This document shows, piece by piece, positions 1 through 11,776 of a DNA stretch of 64,000 bases. The notes beneath the pieces were generated by a model, which did no database searches, had not been told where the DNA came from, and saw only the letters and a program-made list of their open reading frames with translations. Source of the stretch: Davidsoniella eucalypti (lineage: Eukaryota; Ascomycota; Sordariomycetes; Microascales; Ceratocystidaceae); the NCBI GenBank assembly GCA_004009845.1, contig RMBW01000104.1, forward strand, positions 1 to 64,000, given 5' to 3'. Positions within the stretch are counted from its first letter, which is position 1. Every line of letters begins with the position of its first letter. Both the position numbers and the translations under genes were made by a program.

Positions 1-2796
1 CTGATGCATCTCTGTAAATGATGGTTTGACCTGTGACAGAAAATATAATGACCGGCGCAAGTGCGGACATTTTATTCAAGTTTAGGCTACAATTTTAGTG
101 CTATTGACCTGAAATAGTTCTTATGAATACCATATCAAAGCCTCGTAGCCTACTTAAACATATTATTTTCATAGTGTATCTACAATTTAATTTATAGAGA
201 ATCTTGCCCGAGCTGCCGAGTACTACTACGACTAACAATGGTCCAATCAGGGACGTACCGTTGCCGTATAGCTATGGGAAGGAAACCTGCTTTTTTATTT
301 TCTAGGTATGTATGGTCATATATGATACACTATATCTGTATCTTGCCGTAGCCGGTACCTATACTTAGATTGACAATGTTCCTTTCAATTTCAATTTCAA
401 AAAAAATACCAAGTTTTACAGAGTCAAATAACTAAATTATATATATCATAAAGAGGTTAGAGGGAGTTTACAGTGCAAGTGTAGCCCTGAATAGCAAAAG
501 GCACATACGAAATGACTATGCTTGTCCTATTCCTAAATTCCTACTATAACTATTGTATTGTAGTACTGCAACTGTTACTATTTCGCTGAATTTGAAGCGC
601 TGGTACCGCAGGCAATTAATGTAGGTATAATATTAGCATCTAAAGAACCCGCCCTCTTTTTTTTTAGAGATTAATGCGGTGTGGAAGTAATGGAAACCAA
701 AGCCGGTGGATGATATAAGGAAAAAGAGGATATGCCTTGATGGAGTACTGATGAGACGCTCCAGGTGAAGCATATAGTAGGTCTAAAACTTTACTCGGCC
801 GGCTACATGGATAATGCATTCATATGGCCTTCCCTTTTAGTGAAGTAGCCCAACGTCACAATCACCTTGGTAGATTTGTATATGTTGGTACAAGAAATCG
901 GCATGCCAGGCCATGGAGACAAGCCAATATCATACGTACATATACACAACATGTACTAGTAATAATAGGCACATACATATACATTTTGTATACAGATATA
1001 CCTTACATATATGCAACGCCCGCATATATGCATCGGAACCAGAATGTTTTTGCAGCAACTTGCTGGCTGATTTCCATACTTAAAAGAGGGGATTAGGTGA
1101 GTTGGCGGCCACTTTTGACGGCCTTCTTCTGCATGCATTTTGTTTTTATTTATATTTCGTGGCCATTTTCGAAATCCTTTCGATTTGGCCTGCGAAGTCG
1201 ATTATCAGGTATTTTGAATTAATTGATGATTCTTTTTGCTATCTAACAACATGTTTATTGAAGATGAATTGGGCCGTAAATTACAATTTCGGATTCCGTG
1301 ATGGCGTTTCCGTGAACATTCGGTATTATCCAGCAAGCCCTCTCGAATAATTGTATCAATAAAAATTTAGCTTTTATATTCCATCTCTAATGTGTACGCA
1401 GTCGGCAAAATAAAAACAAACGACCCCTTTTATGCTGCATTTTTATCAAGGGACTTCATCCTGTGTCATATCAAATATGTGGGTAGAATTTCCCCTCTGG
1501 AATTATACCATGTATGCCTACAATCATTTTTATACGACCGTTGTATGTACTTCTTGATAGCTCCCATATACTTATCTCTATCACGTGAGAGGTGTGCCAC
1601 TGAGCACAGCTTTTGAACTAAAACAATGGGCTTGAAATTTGGCAAGTGCGGTCTTGTATGTCTATACTGAGAATATCATCTTCGATGCCTCCAAGTGACT
1701 GCAGAGCCAGTGTTAGAGTAGCAGCGACATTGGTTGTCGTGCATGCGGTTAGTATCCTCTCTTGTTTCTGGCCTTGGACTCGTTTTGTGCCTTAGTTCCA
1801 TTGGGATTCGCAGCCAGGCTCTTTTCCGGGCTCTCTCATTGGGCCACAAGGTACCAAGTGCCTGCTCTTCACTAGCCAAAGCATGGTTGAGCAATGATTG
1901 GGAAAGGAGCAAAGGACTCTTGGGTTCCGAGAGACTTTGGTTGATGAGTGCCAGAAAAGCGTCGGTGCCCATCCCATCTATCCGTCTGGGCTGACCCCGG
2001 AACGCAACACAAGAGAAATATGCAGCTGATGCATGTGATGTGAGGCTCCTGTGATGCCAGCTTGCATGCTGCAGCACAACTGGCAGCGACAACTCACAGC
2101 AACAAATCAGCTTCAACGACACGACGAGCCACCTCTATTGATGACGAGAGGAAACTAGCTGCACATTCAGTAATCTGTCGTTCTGGCTAGGCTGCACGTG
2201 TTCTCGCCGCTGTCAACCGCCAGGGCCAAAACCAAGAAGGTGTCCATATGATGTAGCCGCAAAGTACACGAAAAGAGGGAACGAAAACCGACTCGCTAAC
2301 CCTAACACAACCACCTGAAAGGCCCGCCAATTTTGCTGGCCTTCCCCTCCCGCTTCTTTTCTCCCATGATTGCTTTGAGATGCTGCTGCTACATCAAAGG
2401 CTTAATTTTTTTCCTCCCATTTTTTTTTTCTCGCCTACTCTGCACTGCATCCAAATCGTTGCTTCATCGCGGTTGGCAGTGCGAGACCCTTCCAGACGAA
2501 AAATATCTCCCGAGATATCATTTTTTCCCCTTCTTTAGTCTGTAGCATCTTTTCCGGCATCTTTTGCCTGTCGACCCGCCACCCGATAGAGAGACAGACA
2601 TCATTGATCGATCGATCGAATCGCCCTTCTGGTCTGCCCAGGCTGCATTTCTGACCATCTCGACCATCGCTCGACGCTACCGTAGCGCTATCTTCATCGG
2701 CTGCCGCTGATTCTGTCCCAATCACAGACATCGACGGCCCTATTTACAGTTCTCTTCCGTTCTTCCGATTCTGCCCGCATTTGATATCCCGTAAAC
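1..2796. other. Intergenic region upstream of the mug70-like gene
   Basis: No gene is supported here. The first 1.6 kb is AT-rich with scattered short frames and no splice-consistent coding pattern. A more GC-rich patch at about 1700-2130 is open on both strands (148 codons on minus, no ATG at its 5' end; 86 codons on plus), but I recognise neither product. From about 2200 the sequence becomes pyrimidine-rich, as expected for the promoter and 5' leader of the gene that starts at 2797. A short GATC tandem (about 2606-2620) lies in that leader. Confidence 0.5.
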
Positions 2797-5138
2797 ATGT
2801 CTTCCAACACCATGCGCAGTACGCCTAGCCGGGCCAAAACCGGGCTTCTATTCTCAACAACACCAACGCTGCCGCCGGCTCAAGTGTTCCGCCACCTGCT
2901 AGCCCCGCCGGCTCTGGCATTCCCAGGCCCGTCGAGGTGCACCCGCCGCCTGCCGAGCCCGTCAATTCGTCCGTCAGCGCCAGTCGCCAGAAGCAGACTA
3001 AACGCGATGAGGTGCGTAGTGATCCCGGACAACAACAATGCCCCGTCCCCTTTTCCCTTTACCTGCTATAACGGCTCCCATTGGGAGGAAAAAGACAAGA
3101 AAGACACTGTTTTTAAAGACAATGAGGGGTCGTGTCACGGCTTGGCTTGGTGACGTCCGAACGTTAGCGCTGCTGCTGTTGGACGCTCATGCTTTTCTTG
3201 TCACATACCAATCTGGACTAGCTTACTAACCCCTGGCCCGTTCGCATATAGGCCATTCGCCGCAAACTCGAGAGCGACCTCTCCAAGAAGAAGCACCTCA
3301 CCACCCGCGCCCGTCATTCCCGCAAGGCACCGCCGGGATCTGTGCTGTCTCTGAAGCCGAGTCCGGCTCTGCAGATCAAGCCCGCAACCACCGTCGCCGA
3401 GGCTGCCCAGCTAATGGCTGCCAAGAGAGAAGACTGCGTGCTTGTAACCGACGACGATGATCGCATTGCCGGTATCTTTACCGCCAAGGACCTGGCCTTC
3501 CGTGTTGTTGGCGCCGGATTCAAGGCCAACAGCGTCACCATTGCCGAGATCATGACCAAGAACCCGCTGTGTGCTCGCACCGACACCAGTGCCACCGATG
3601 CCCTGGATCTGATGGTGCGCAAGGGCTTCCGCCATCTACCTGTCATGGACGAGAACCAGGACATCTCGGGTATTCTAGACATCACCAAGTGCTTCTACGA
3701 TGCCATGGAGAAGCTGGAGCGCGCCTACGCGTCGTCGCGCAAGTTGTATGACGCGCTTGAAGGTGTACAGTCTGAGTTGGGCTCTAGCCAGCCCCAGCAG
3801 ATCATCCAGTATGTCGAGGCTCTTCGTACCAAGATGTCTGGCCCGACTCTAGAGTCTGTCTTGACTGGCATGCCCCCGTGACCGTCAATGTGCGTACTTC
3901 CGTCAAGGAGGCTGCTCAGATGATGAAGGAAAACCGCACCACTGCCGTCTTGGTGCAAGACCAGGGCCAGATCACCGGTATCTTTACCAGCAAGGACGTT
4001 GTTCTTCGCGTTATTGCTCCCGGTCTGGACCCCAACACCTGCAGTGTTGTCCGTGTTATGACTCCCCACCCCGATTTTGCTCCTATGGAGATGAGTATTC
4101 AGGCTGCTCTACGCAAGATGCATGGTAAGTTTGTTTCCTTCGTCGCAGAAGTGAATTACCAAAGTTTCACATGCTAATACGTAATGATTGATAGATGGCC
4201 ACTACCTCAACTTGCCTGTCATGAATGACTCAGGTGAAATCGTCGGTATGGTCGACGTTCTGAAGTTGACTTATGCTACTTTAGAGCAAATCAACACCAT
4301 GTCGAGCGGTGATAGTGAAGGCCCAGCCTGGAACAAGTTCTGGATGTCACTGGACCACGAAACTGAGTCGATGGTTTCCGGCGAGGGTAGCGCTATGCAC
4401 CACGGCACTAACCTGGGCTCACGTATGATGTCACCTGATTTGGCCCGCGAGCGTATCAATGACAGCCTAGCGCCCAATGACTCAGCTTCGCATGTTGGCA
4501 TGGACTCACCGCCCCGGTCTGCCCTGGATATGCCCGCTGTCCAGATGTCACCCGCTGATATCCCATTCCCCTTCAAGTTTAAGGCTCCCGGTGGCCGCGT
4601 GCATCGTTTACAGGTGACTTCCTCTCAAGGCATCGATACCTTCATCTCCAATGTTTCGTCTAAGCTGGGATCCGATGTTGATTTGATTGGAGGTACCCCC
4701 ATCGTGGAAGATGGCAAGGTCGACGGCAGTGGATACGCCCTCAGCTATCTCGATGATGAAGGTGATACTATCTCCATCACTACCGATAACGATCTGCTTG
4801 AGGCTATCATTATGGCACGCACGCGTCGCCAGGACAAGGTCGACCTCTTTGTGCACGATCCTGAAAAGGCGCCCAACGCTATCGAGCAGTCTACACCTGT
4901 ATCTGCGCCTGCCGTTCGCGAGCGCCGTAAGCATTACGAGACACCTTCGGACAGCGAATCGGATGACCGCTCGTCGGTGCGTAGATCGCGACACTCGCGT
5001 AATCACCACCACCACGTGACTGTTCAGGACCAAGTCATTGCTGGCGTGCCTAACGAGCTGCTTTTGCCCGGTGCTATTGTTACCCTATCGGTTGTTATCC
5101 TTGGTGTCTTTACAATCTCCCGTTTAACAAGCCGGTAA
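2797..5138 (+). CDS. mug70: CBS and PB1 domain membrane-anchored protein, Mug70-like
   Basis: Exons are 2797-3011, 3252-4124 and 4195-5138, with introns of 240 and 70 nt. The acceptor of intron 1 is preceded by a TTACTAAC branch point. The protein has paired CBS repeats (the first pair from about 3370 to 3690, the second from about 3880 to 4280), then a PB1 domain (about 4575-4850), a basic/histidine-rich linker and a C-terminal hydrophobic tail anchor encoded at about 5060-5130. CBS pairs bind adenosyl ligands and PB1 mediates protein-protein contacts; the S. pombe relative is the meiotically up-regulated Mug70. Two -1 frame shifts are needed: near the GGG at 2842-2844 and at the CCCCC run 3873-3877. 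On both sides the reading matches the conserved family, so I suspect base under-calls rather than a pseudogene. The family start (MSSNTMRSTPSR) supports the ATG at 2797. Confidence 0.9.
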
Positions 5139-6689
5139 AAAAAGAAGAAATGGAGAGAATATACTCCTAAAAAAAAGCAGAGGAGAACTTGAAGAAGACG
5201 AAGAAAAACGCAAACAAAAGAGTAATCTGTATTAAAAAACAACATGAAAACTAAACATCCCTTCTACATAAAGGCTATCGTCACTAAGTAGAGTGTCATG
5301 CTTACGATCCCCTGGCTCTTTGTTTTCAAGATAGTCTTTTTCATTTCTTCATGTTTCAAAATACTATTGTTTTTCCCTTCCTTTTCTTCAATTTTCTGTC
5401 GCGGCCTCCCTCTATATTTTTAGTCTATCTTTCATTTGAGTTTTTTTCTATTTTTTTCTTTGTTTTTTTTTCCAATTTGTCTCTTACTTTTTGAGAGATC
5501 ATAACGAAGCCAGCTTTTATTTTTTTCCCTCTCTCTCTTTTTTATACCTTTTTTTAAGCTTTATTTTTTGTTTACTCAATCCCCCCTATATTCCATTCTT
5601 TTGTTCAATCACTTTTCATACCCATCATTTTCAGTTGTATCAATCCAATATGAAAACAGACTTTGCATTCTATTATCACATCGTCCTTTTTTCTTTTATC
5701 ATCTCTATTCATGACTCATTGATGTATACACTTCAAAATCAATGCAACATTTTTCTCTCAATGTATCTTTTGATTTGAGGTTGTGTTAACTTGGCTTGTG
5801 TACATGACTTGGCTTATTTATACGAATTGTATTACGAAAAAAAACTTAGAATACATTCGTGCTGAACTGTTTCTGGGTTAATGATGGGGCAAAACGCAAA
5901 GTTTAAGTGTTTGATTATTTGGTGGAATTTTCTCGATATGCATAGATTGAAGCGCTCTTTCTTCCTCCCTTAGGAAAAGTTTGCTTCTTGATTTTTCTTT
6001 TCCTTCATTGGATATCAGAGACTGTAATTTTTTATATCTTTCATTGCTTCAGGGTTTTTCTTTCTTTCCTTTTGGCTTATCTTGCTTTATTTGGTTGCTT
6101 GGTCTTGGCTCAAGTTGTTTTTTTGTCTTACTGTATTCATCCATCCCCACTCCCATTAGTATTATGTTTTTCTTTTGTTTTTAGTGAATTTGATATGGAT
6201 ATGATATCCGAACTTTATTGAATAATTTCTCTCGTGCATGTAATTTCTTATTGGTTGAGACAAGTCTTGGCCAAGGAATCGATGGGATTATTGGTATATT
6301 ATAGTCGTGATATTGAAAGTATGGCTGTAAGTGGCCCTATTTTTGCACCAAGGTTTGTTGATATTCAATATATATCGTAAAAATAGGTGGTTTTTACGAT
6401 GAAATTATGCTCAAAGGTAGCTGAGTATGTTGGAAATATCATTCTCTAGTCAATTGATATGTAAAAGCATGTTTTAAAGCTTCTTTACAGCTTCAAATAT
6501 CGAGATTCTTCAGATACTCGAAGAAGACATGACGTTCGGGCAAATATATCACGTGACCCATAAAATCTGGACCTCCAGATCCAGTATCACGGTTCAATAG
6601 CCTCGCCAGCCAAAAAAAGACGATGGCTTGATTTTGGCCTGTGAGATTCTCCAAACACCAAAAAATTGCCTTTGCAAAAACAAGACAAG
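5139..6689. other. Intergenic, T-rich on the + strand
   Basis: This 1.5-kb spacer between two genes on the same strand contains long pyrimidine-rich stretches (notably 5340-5600 and 5980-6180) and no supportable coding exon. The short hydrophobic frames inside are translations of T-rich DNA. It should hold the 3' UTR of the mug70-like gene and the promoter of the uS2m gene. Confidence 0.6.
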
Positions 6690-8231
6690 ATGATAATACG
6701 AAACGCTATTTTACAGCAAGGTATGTCAGACCTACTACTAATTGCCCTATCAAGCTTATCTGGTGCCAAGAGCCTCAAAAACGCTTGATATATCTTTGAA
6801 GAGATCATTGAAGTACTAGTTTGATCGCTAACACCTTGGTTTTTTAGGCCGTCGCCTTGCTCTGGGGCCGGCAGCCCGCCATATCAGAGCCCTGACTACC
6901 GATGGAACTCCTCCCCCCGTCTCATCTGCTACTCCCTCTCCGCCCACCAAAGCGAGCGCCTCTACCCCTCTCAAGCCGGCCAAGCGCAAGGAAAAGCTTC
7001 TACCACACCAGATCCTTGGCATCAGCGACGAAGAAATGGCAGCACCAGTCGAGCCAGAAGCGCCTGCCCCGGAAATCAACTACGGCAAGCCGATAGCTTC
7101 CTTTGACAACTCTCTAGTCAAGGACCTGCTCTCGCTAGCCAGCACGGAGAACAACCGCGTCTTCCGTCGCGAGCATACGCAGATGAACAGTGCAGAGAAA
7201 CACTTGGGCAAGATGGGCTCGGAAGTGACGTACGAGTATTCGCCGGCGCGCATGCTTAAACAGCCGCCTTGTGCTGAGCAGGTATCGTTGGAGATGTTGA
7301 TGGCAGCACAGACACACATGGGACACAATGCGAAGGTGTGGAACCCAAACAACTCGCGCTACATCTACGGTGTGCGCCACGGTATCCACATCATCTCCCT
7401 CGAGCAGACATTGGCTCATCTGCGTCGTGCTGCGCGTGTGGTGGAGGAGGTGGCATATCGTGGTGGTAATATCCTGTTCGTGGGTACGCGGAAAGGCCAT
7501 ATGGAAATCGTGGCTGCAGCAGCTACGAAGGCCAAGTCATGCTACCTGTTCACGCGCTGGACGCCTGGCTCGATCACCAACAGAGATAGACTTCTGGAAG
7601 GCTTAAAGGTGTATGCGGTCAATGAGCGCGATGAGATGTTGGAGGGCTTCGAGAAGCATGTGGATGATAGTAGACCGTTGACTCCGGATCTGGTTGTCTG
7701 CTTGAACCCAACTGAGAACTATACTCTCTTGTACGAATGTGGCCTGTCTAATATCCCCACGGTCGGTATCATCGATACTGATGCGGATGCTTCCTGGGTT
7801 ACGTACCCCATTCCCGCCAACGACGACAGGTAAGAAAAGCCAGAACCCTTAAACGTGATTAAAATAACCACAAACTAACATAGGTTCACAGTCTTCGTTC
7901 CGTCACTCTCCTGGCCGGTGTCTTGGGTCGTGCTGGTCAAGAAGGCCAGAAACGCCGTCTTGCCGCTGCCAAACAGGGTGAATCTACTTGGGAGACATCT
8001 TTCGAGGTTGCCAAGTTCATGGAGAAGACTATCCGCCACCGCAAGCTAGCTATCAAGTCTGAGCTTAGCAACTCTAAGTCGGCGAACATGTCTAAAGTTA
8101 AGCGCGATGGTGGCGATGTCGATGCCCAGCAGGAGTTGTGGCGCATGGTCGAGACTGAATTGCTAGGCCGGTCGTCCGAGCCTGTGCCAGTTGAGAAGAT
8201 CACCGCGGACAAGATGATGCCTGATATGTAG
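6690..8231 (+). CDS. Mitochondrial small-subunit ribosomal protein uS2m
   Basis: Exons are 6690-6720, 6848-7829 and 7892-8231 (introns of 127 and 62 nt), giving 450 residues. Exon 1 encodes MIIRNAILQQ and exon 2 continues with an Arg/Ala-rich stretch, a plausible mitochondrial presequence. The uS2 fold follows from about residue 150: QTHMGHNAKVWNP, a YGVRHGIHIISLEQTL segment, NILFVGTRKGH and, near the end of the domain, a segment like NIPTVGIIDTDADAS. These are hallmark uS2 motifs. The product (MRP4 in yeast) is a structural protein of the mitoribosomal small subunit. Intron 1 interrupts codon 11 just inside the presequence. The reading frame is intact throughout, in contrast to the preceding gene. 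Confidence 0.95.
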
Positions 8232-8732
8232 AAAATATTCTTTCATATAGGAAAGAAAAGAAACGACTTGAGCGTCAAGGTAGGGAGGGGGGGCTAGAAA
8301 GCAGACAGTTGCTGCTTGTTGCTACAGTTGCTACGGGGTGTCTTCCTCGCTGTAAACTTGTATTATTATTCTGTATTTCTGGCTTGCATTGTAGTTAAAA
8401 CACGAATAAAGGAATTCCTTCAATTGTATACTACTCATCAGTGTGAAGTTGTTGCATCATAGTGTAGCTTATACGACAAACCCTAACAAACCCTATTAAG
8501 TTGCTAGGGGAAGCAACCAGTTCGCTTATTAGTAAAGCCTCATTGTACCAAATTCATTGTTTATATCATCTGAAAACAAAGCGCGAATCAACACTCTGAC
8601 GACCCCTCCATCGCAACCCCGCGCCCGCAAAAATCGACTCACGATAATCTATTCTGGACACGATATTGATATCACGGCATACGAGATAGGGAAGACTTGC
8701 GTTGTCTTTCCGTCTACCAACCGACAGCAAAG
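8232..8732. other. Spacer between uS2m and nuf2 genes
   Basis: About 500 nt with no gene. It holds the 3' UTR of the uS2m gene (G-rich patch at 8283-8295, AATAAA at 8405) and the promoter and leader of the Nuf2 gene. Confidence 0.6.
8405..8410 (+). terminator. AATAAA polyadenylation-type signal
   Basis: A canonical AATAAA lies about 175 nt after the uS2m stop codon, in a suitable AT-rich 3' context. It is a plausible, untested cleavage signal. Confidence 0.35.
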
Positions 8733-10175
8733 ATGGCGTACAATCATCACCGCATGAGCATCATCCCGCAGCAACAGCAGCGCAATCGCAAGAAAGAGCC
8801 AGAGCCCGACGCGTTTATGCTTTCAGACAAGGAGATTGTTGGCTGTATCACAGACATCGGTATCACGTTTACGATTGCGAATCTACAGAAGCCGAATCCC
8901 ATCCAGGTGCAGCAGATCTTCGAGTGGTTCGCCGAGCTTCTACTCAATGCTACACGCGATACGGTCGAGCCGGCCATGTGCGCGGCAGCCGAAGATGTGT
9001 GCGGAGAGTACGCCGATATAATTCCAGCTGATACACGCAATCTTATGGGGTTTTATGTGTCGCTTCGGCAGTTGTTGAAAGAATGCGGTATCGCCGACTT
9101 CTGCTTCAACGATCTGTACAAGCCGTCGCATGAACGTCTCGTCAAGATCTTTAGCTACGTCATCAATTTTATCCGCTTTCGTGAAAGCCAGACCAATGTC
9201 ATCGATGAACACTTCAATCGCTCGCAGAAGATAAAATCTCGGATCGAGGCGTTGTATGTGGAGAATCAGGACAAGGAAGCTCTCTTGGATGAAATGCGCG
9301 TTAATCGTCAGACCATGGAGGTCCAAGTGCGCGAGAAGCAGATGCGAAATGAAGAGCTCAAAAAGACGCTGCTTGAGTTGCGGCGCAACCAGGGCGAAGT
9401 AGCAGCGCGCCTGGAGGAGGCAAAGATCAAGAAGGGCGAGCTAGCATCTGAGTTGGAGGCGAAGACAGCTACAAAGATCATGCTGAAACAAGACAGCGCC
9501 AAACTACGCCCCTATGCGTCACAGAGCCCCTCGGCGCTACAGGCCAGTCTCTCCGATCTTAGCAATACACTCAACAGTGACCGCGCACACATTGACGCAC
9601 TGGACCGACGTGCGCGAGCTCTACAAACCAGCGGTGACTCGTTCTCCGTAGTCTCAGCAGATGTGGCCTCGTGCATCAAGATACTCGACGAGATTGCCTC
9701 TGAACTTGCCAAAGAAGAAGACGAGAACGCCAAGAACACACGACAGCGTGAGGCGCTCTCGGAACGCGGAAACAACGTCCGCGAAGTCGAGCGTGCGGAG
9801 ACGATGCTGCAGAGACAGTTGCAAAAGTGGATGGAGCGCACGGAGAAGTTGCGTGAACAGAGCACGATGAAGGCCATGGAGGCGAAAGACAAGATGGAAG
9901 ACCTCAGAGCGCTCCACCGCAAGTTGACGGAGGAGCGTACAGATAAGGCTAAGGAGATGGAGAGAAGACGAGTACGCATCGAGCAGACTGAAAAGAAGGT
10001 AAGTTTTGTAGGAGCTTCTCTCAATTTGTATTGCATGTTACTAACTAAGTTGATGTTCTAGATGATTGATCTCAAGGAGAACATCGAGAATGAGGTCCAT
10101 GCGGCCTACGATGAGTATCTCAAGATGGAAGCTCATATCAAGCTGTATATCACAGAGATGGAACAGTCTATCTGA
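8733..10175 (+). CDS. nuf2: Kinetochore protein Nuf2
   Basis: Exons are 8733-9998 and 10062-10175 (63-nt intron with a CTAACT branch point), giving 459 residues. The N-terminal third is a calponin-homology-like Nuf2 domain, with FMLSDKEIVGCITDIGI near residue 30 and then NPIQVQQIFEWFAELLL, followed by SHERLVKIFSYVINFIRFRE around residue 145. The remainder is almost continuous heptad coiled coil rich in Glu, Lys and Arg. Nuf2 pairs with Ndc80 (Hec1), and together with Spc24/Spc25 they form the microtubule-binding Ndc80 complex at the outer kinetochore. Length and order match fungal Nuf2. An upstream in-frame extension to 8697 begins with TTG, so I chose the ATG at 8733; a second Met seven codons later (8754) is an alternative. 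Confidence 0.95.
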
Positions 10176-10307
10176 TATATGGCATATATATGGGATAACC
10201 TATTATTCTTTTCATTTTGTTCTTCTATCAGTTGTCGTTTTTATGATACATTTCACGCAGGCAGGAGGGATACCATTGGGCTGTTTTCTTTATGAAACAT
10301 GTTTCTC

Positions 10308-10329
10308 TTTTTTTTTTTTTTTTTTTTTT
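10308..10329 (+). repeat. T homopolymer (22 nt)
   Basis: An uninterrupted run of 22 T in the short spacer after the Nuf2 stop codon. Length is likely to be unreliable in any assembly. Confidence 0.9.
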
Positions 10330-10424
10330 GGGTGGCTTCTTTTTTGGCGTATAATGGAATGGAGGGTTTGTTCTATCTTGTTCTTTATATCGTTGCTACG
10401 TAGATAATCTGGCTTCTTATGGAA

Positions 10425-11333
10425 TTATATATCCGCCTGTGTCATGGCAAATTCTTCTTCCTGGGTCTCATGCTCTGATTCTTCTTCAATTTCCTTCTCG
10501 GGCTTGATATCAACACTAGTATCTCCTTCCTTGACTATGGGAATAGTCTTGTTATCCCAAGATATTGACTTATAACTAAACCATCTCTTTACAATATCCC
10601 CAAGTGCGATAGTTCTTTTGGTTAGAACCGCATTTTTGCTTTGTTTGAATCCTAGCAAGGGAACTTGTTCAGTGCGTGTTGTGGACCACCAGTTTTGGCA
10701 TACAGAAGCAGTATCTTCCTGTTCTTGGCCATTCTTCAGGCTTTGAGGGACTACTGGTGGTTCAATGAACACTGGCCGGAACTGAGATCGATATCCGGCA
10801 TCAACTAGAAGAGAGAGTGTATTCATGAGACCCTGGCAATTCCATTCGCTGGTATCACGGTGAATATCTAGCAGTTGATAGACTAGCAACCATGATGAAC
10901 CTCGGCTACGTGTGTATTTAGATTCGTCATCGTAGTCAGGTGGAGGCGGGAGTGGTGAGTCCTCTAATGTGAAGATTGAGAGAAAGGCGCGCAGATGGGA
11001 CACCGTAGGCGTGAAGGCAACACGGATGTGGTTTGCGATGGCAGTTTGAAAAAGACTAGCAGCAAGCAAGGAGTGTCTTCTCCGCGCTTTCGCACCTCCC
11101 GCAGCATCTGTAGTGCTACAAGCAGCAACCTCGTCCTTCTGGATATCGAAGATGAGGGTGGCAAGGAACTGGTCGTAGGAAGCACCGATGATCAAGGTCG
11201 TTGGATAGACATGGTTGGCAAGGATGTACATAAGCAACTGCGTCGTCGAGGCGGGCGGCAAGAACACGGGCTCGGCGATGTGACGGGGTGGCGCACCGGG
11301 CGTATCATCGCAAGAAGGTGGGTGTTCAGCCAT
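10425..11333 (-). CDS. Unrecognised protein, conserved-looking, acidic C-terminus
   Basis: A single intronless frame of 302 residues from the ATG at 11333. An in-frame extension to 11348 begins with TTG and was not used. The N-terminal half has a hydrophobic strand-like core (LLMYILANHVYPTTLIIGAS) and a later segment, VSHLRAFLSIF, in an ordered context. It also has SSWLLVYQLLDIHRDTSEW, which looks like a conserved block. The last 45 residues are Glu-rich. Codon use and length are those of a real gene, and it lies divergent to the AP-3 beta gene with a 443-nt shared promoter. The strand pattern could suggest a RecA-like fold without a P-loop, but I cannot support that, so the function is unknown. 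Confidence 0.8.
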   Translation of the reverse strand: MAEHPPSCDDTPGAPPRHIAEPVFLPPASTTQLLMYILANHVYPTTLIIGASYDQFLATLIFDIQKDEVAACSTTDAAGGAKARRRHSLLAASLFQTAIANHIRVAFTPTVSHLRAFLSIFTLEDSPLPPPPDYDDESKYTRSRGSSWLLVYQLLDIHRDTSEWNCQGLMNTLSLLVDAGYRSQFRPVFIEPPVVPQSLKNGQEQEDTASVCQNWWSTTRTEQVPLLGFKQSKNAVLTKRTIALGDIVKRWFSYKSISWDNKTIPIVKEGDTSVDIKPEKEIEEESEHETQEEEFAMTQADI

Positions 11334-11776
11334 GAGAAGAAGGCTCAAGATGGAGGCAGTGCAAAGCTATGTTAAAGAGCTTCATATTTTATGGACAGGA
11401 TAAAGCAAGCGCTGCCTTCATTATTGCAGCGATATTACCGGTGAATCGATACTAAACTAGATGGTATAGAACGAGACCAAAAGAAAGACAAGAAATAGCT
11501 TTTCAAGTAAGCGCAAACGGGTGCGATGACGTCGAAGAGCAAGGATGCCATTTCTAGGGTTAGCATATTGCTCGTCAGCTGAGTCAGCTTTCAACCCTGG
11601 AATAGAAGCTAGTCAAACAAAACAACCCCACGCAAGCTTAATAGAGCAACAAACATCGCCAGCTTTAACGAAGCTTCGCATTGCTTTATAGCCAATTAGG
11701 CCCCGAAACTGCCTTATTGACTAGAGTGTCTTTCTTTCGTATCGGCTGGGCCAATATCGACATAGCATCAGCAAAG
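11334..11776. promoter_or_regulatory. Shared divergent promoter region
   Basis: These 443 nt separate two head-to-head genes (minus-strand unknown protein and plus-strand AP-3 beta) and must carry both promoters. A CGTCAGCTGAGTCAGC motif pair near 11573-11587 stands out, but I cannot assign a factor. Confidence 0.5.

Noticed and set aside
1676..2122. 148-codon minus-strand frame in the first intergenic region
   Set aside because: It has no ATG at its 5' end, no recognisable family and an equally open overlapping plus-strand frame. Kept only as a note.
3870..3900. A very short intron to explain the frame change at the CCCCC run of the mug70-like gene
   Set aside because: The only GT...AG pair would be about 30 nt and would remove conserved residues of the second CBS pair. 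A one-base indel explains it better.
5491..6221. Several hydrophobic 67-95 codon frames resembling membrane proteins
   Set aside because: They come from poly-pyrimidine DNA, where TTT/CTT/TCT codons mimic membrane segments in all frames.
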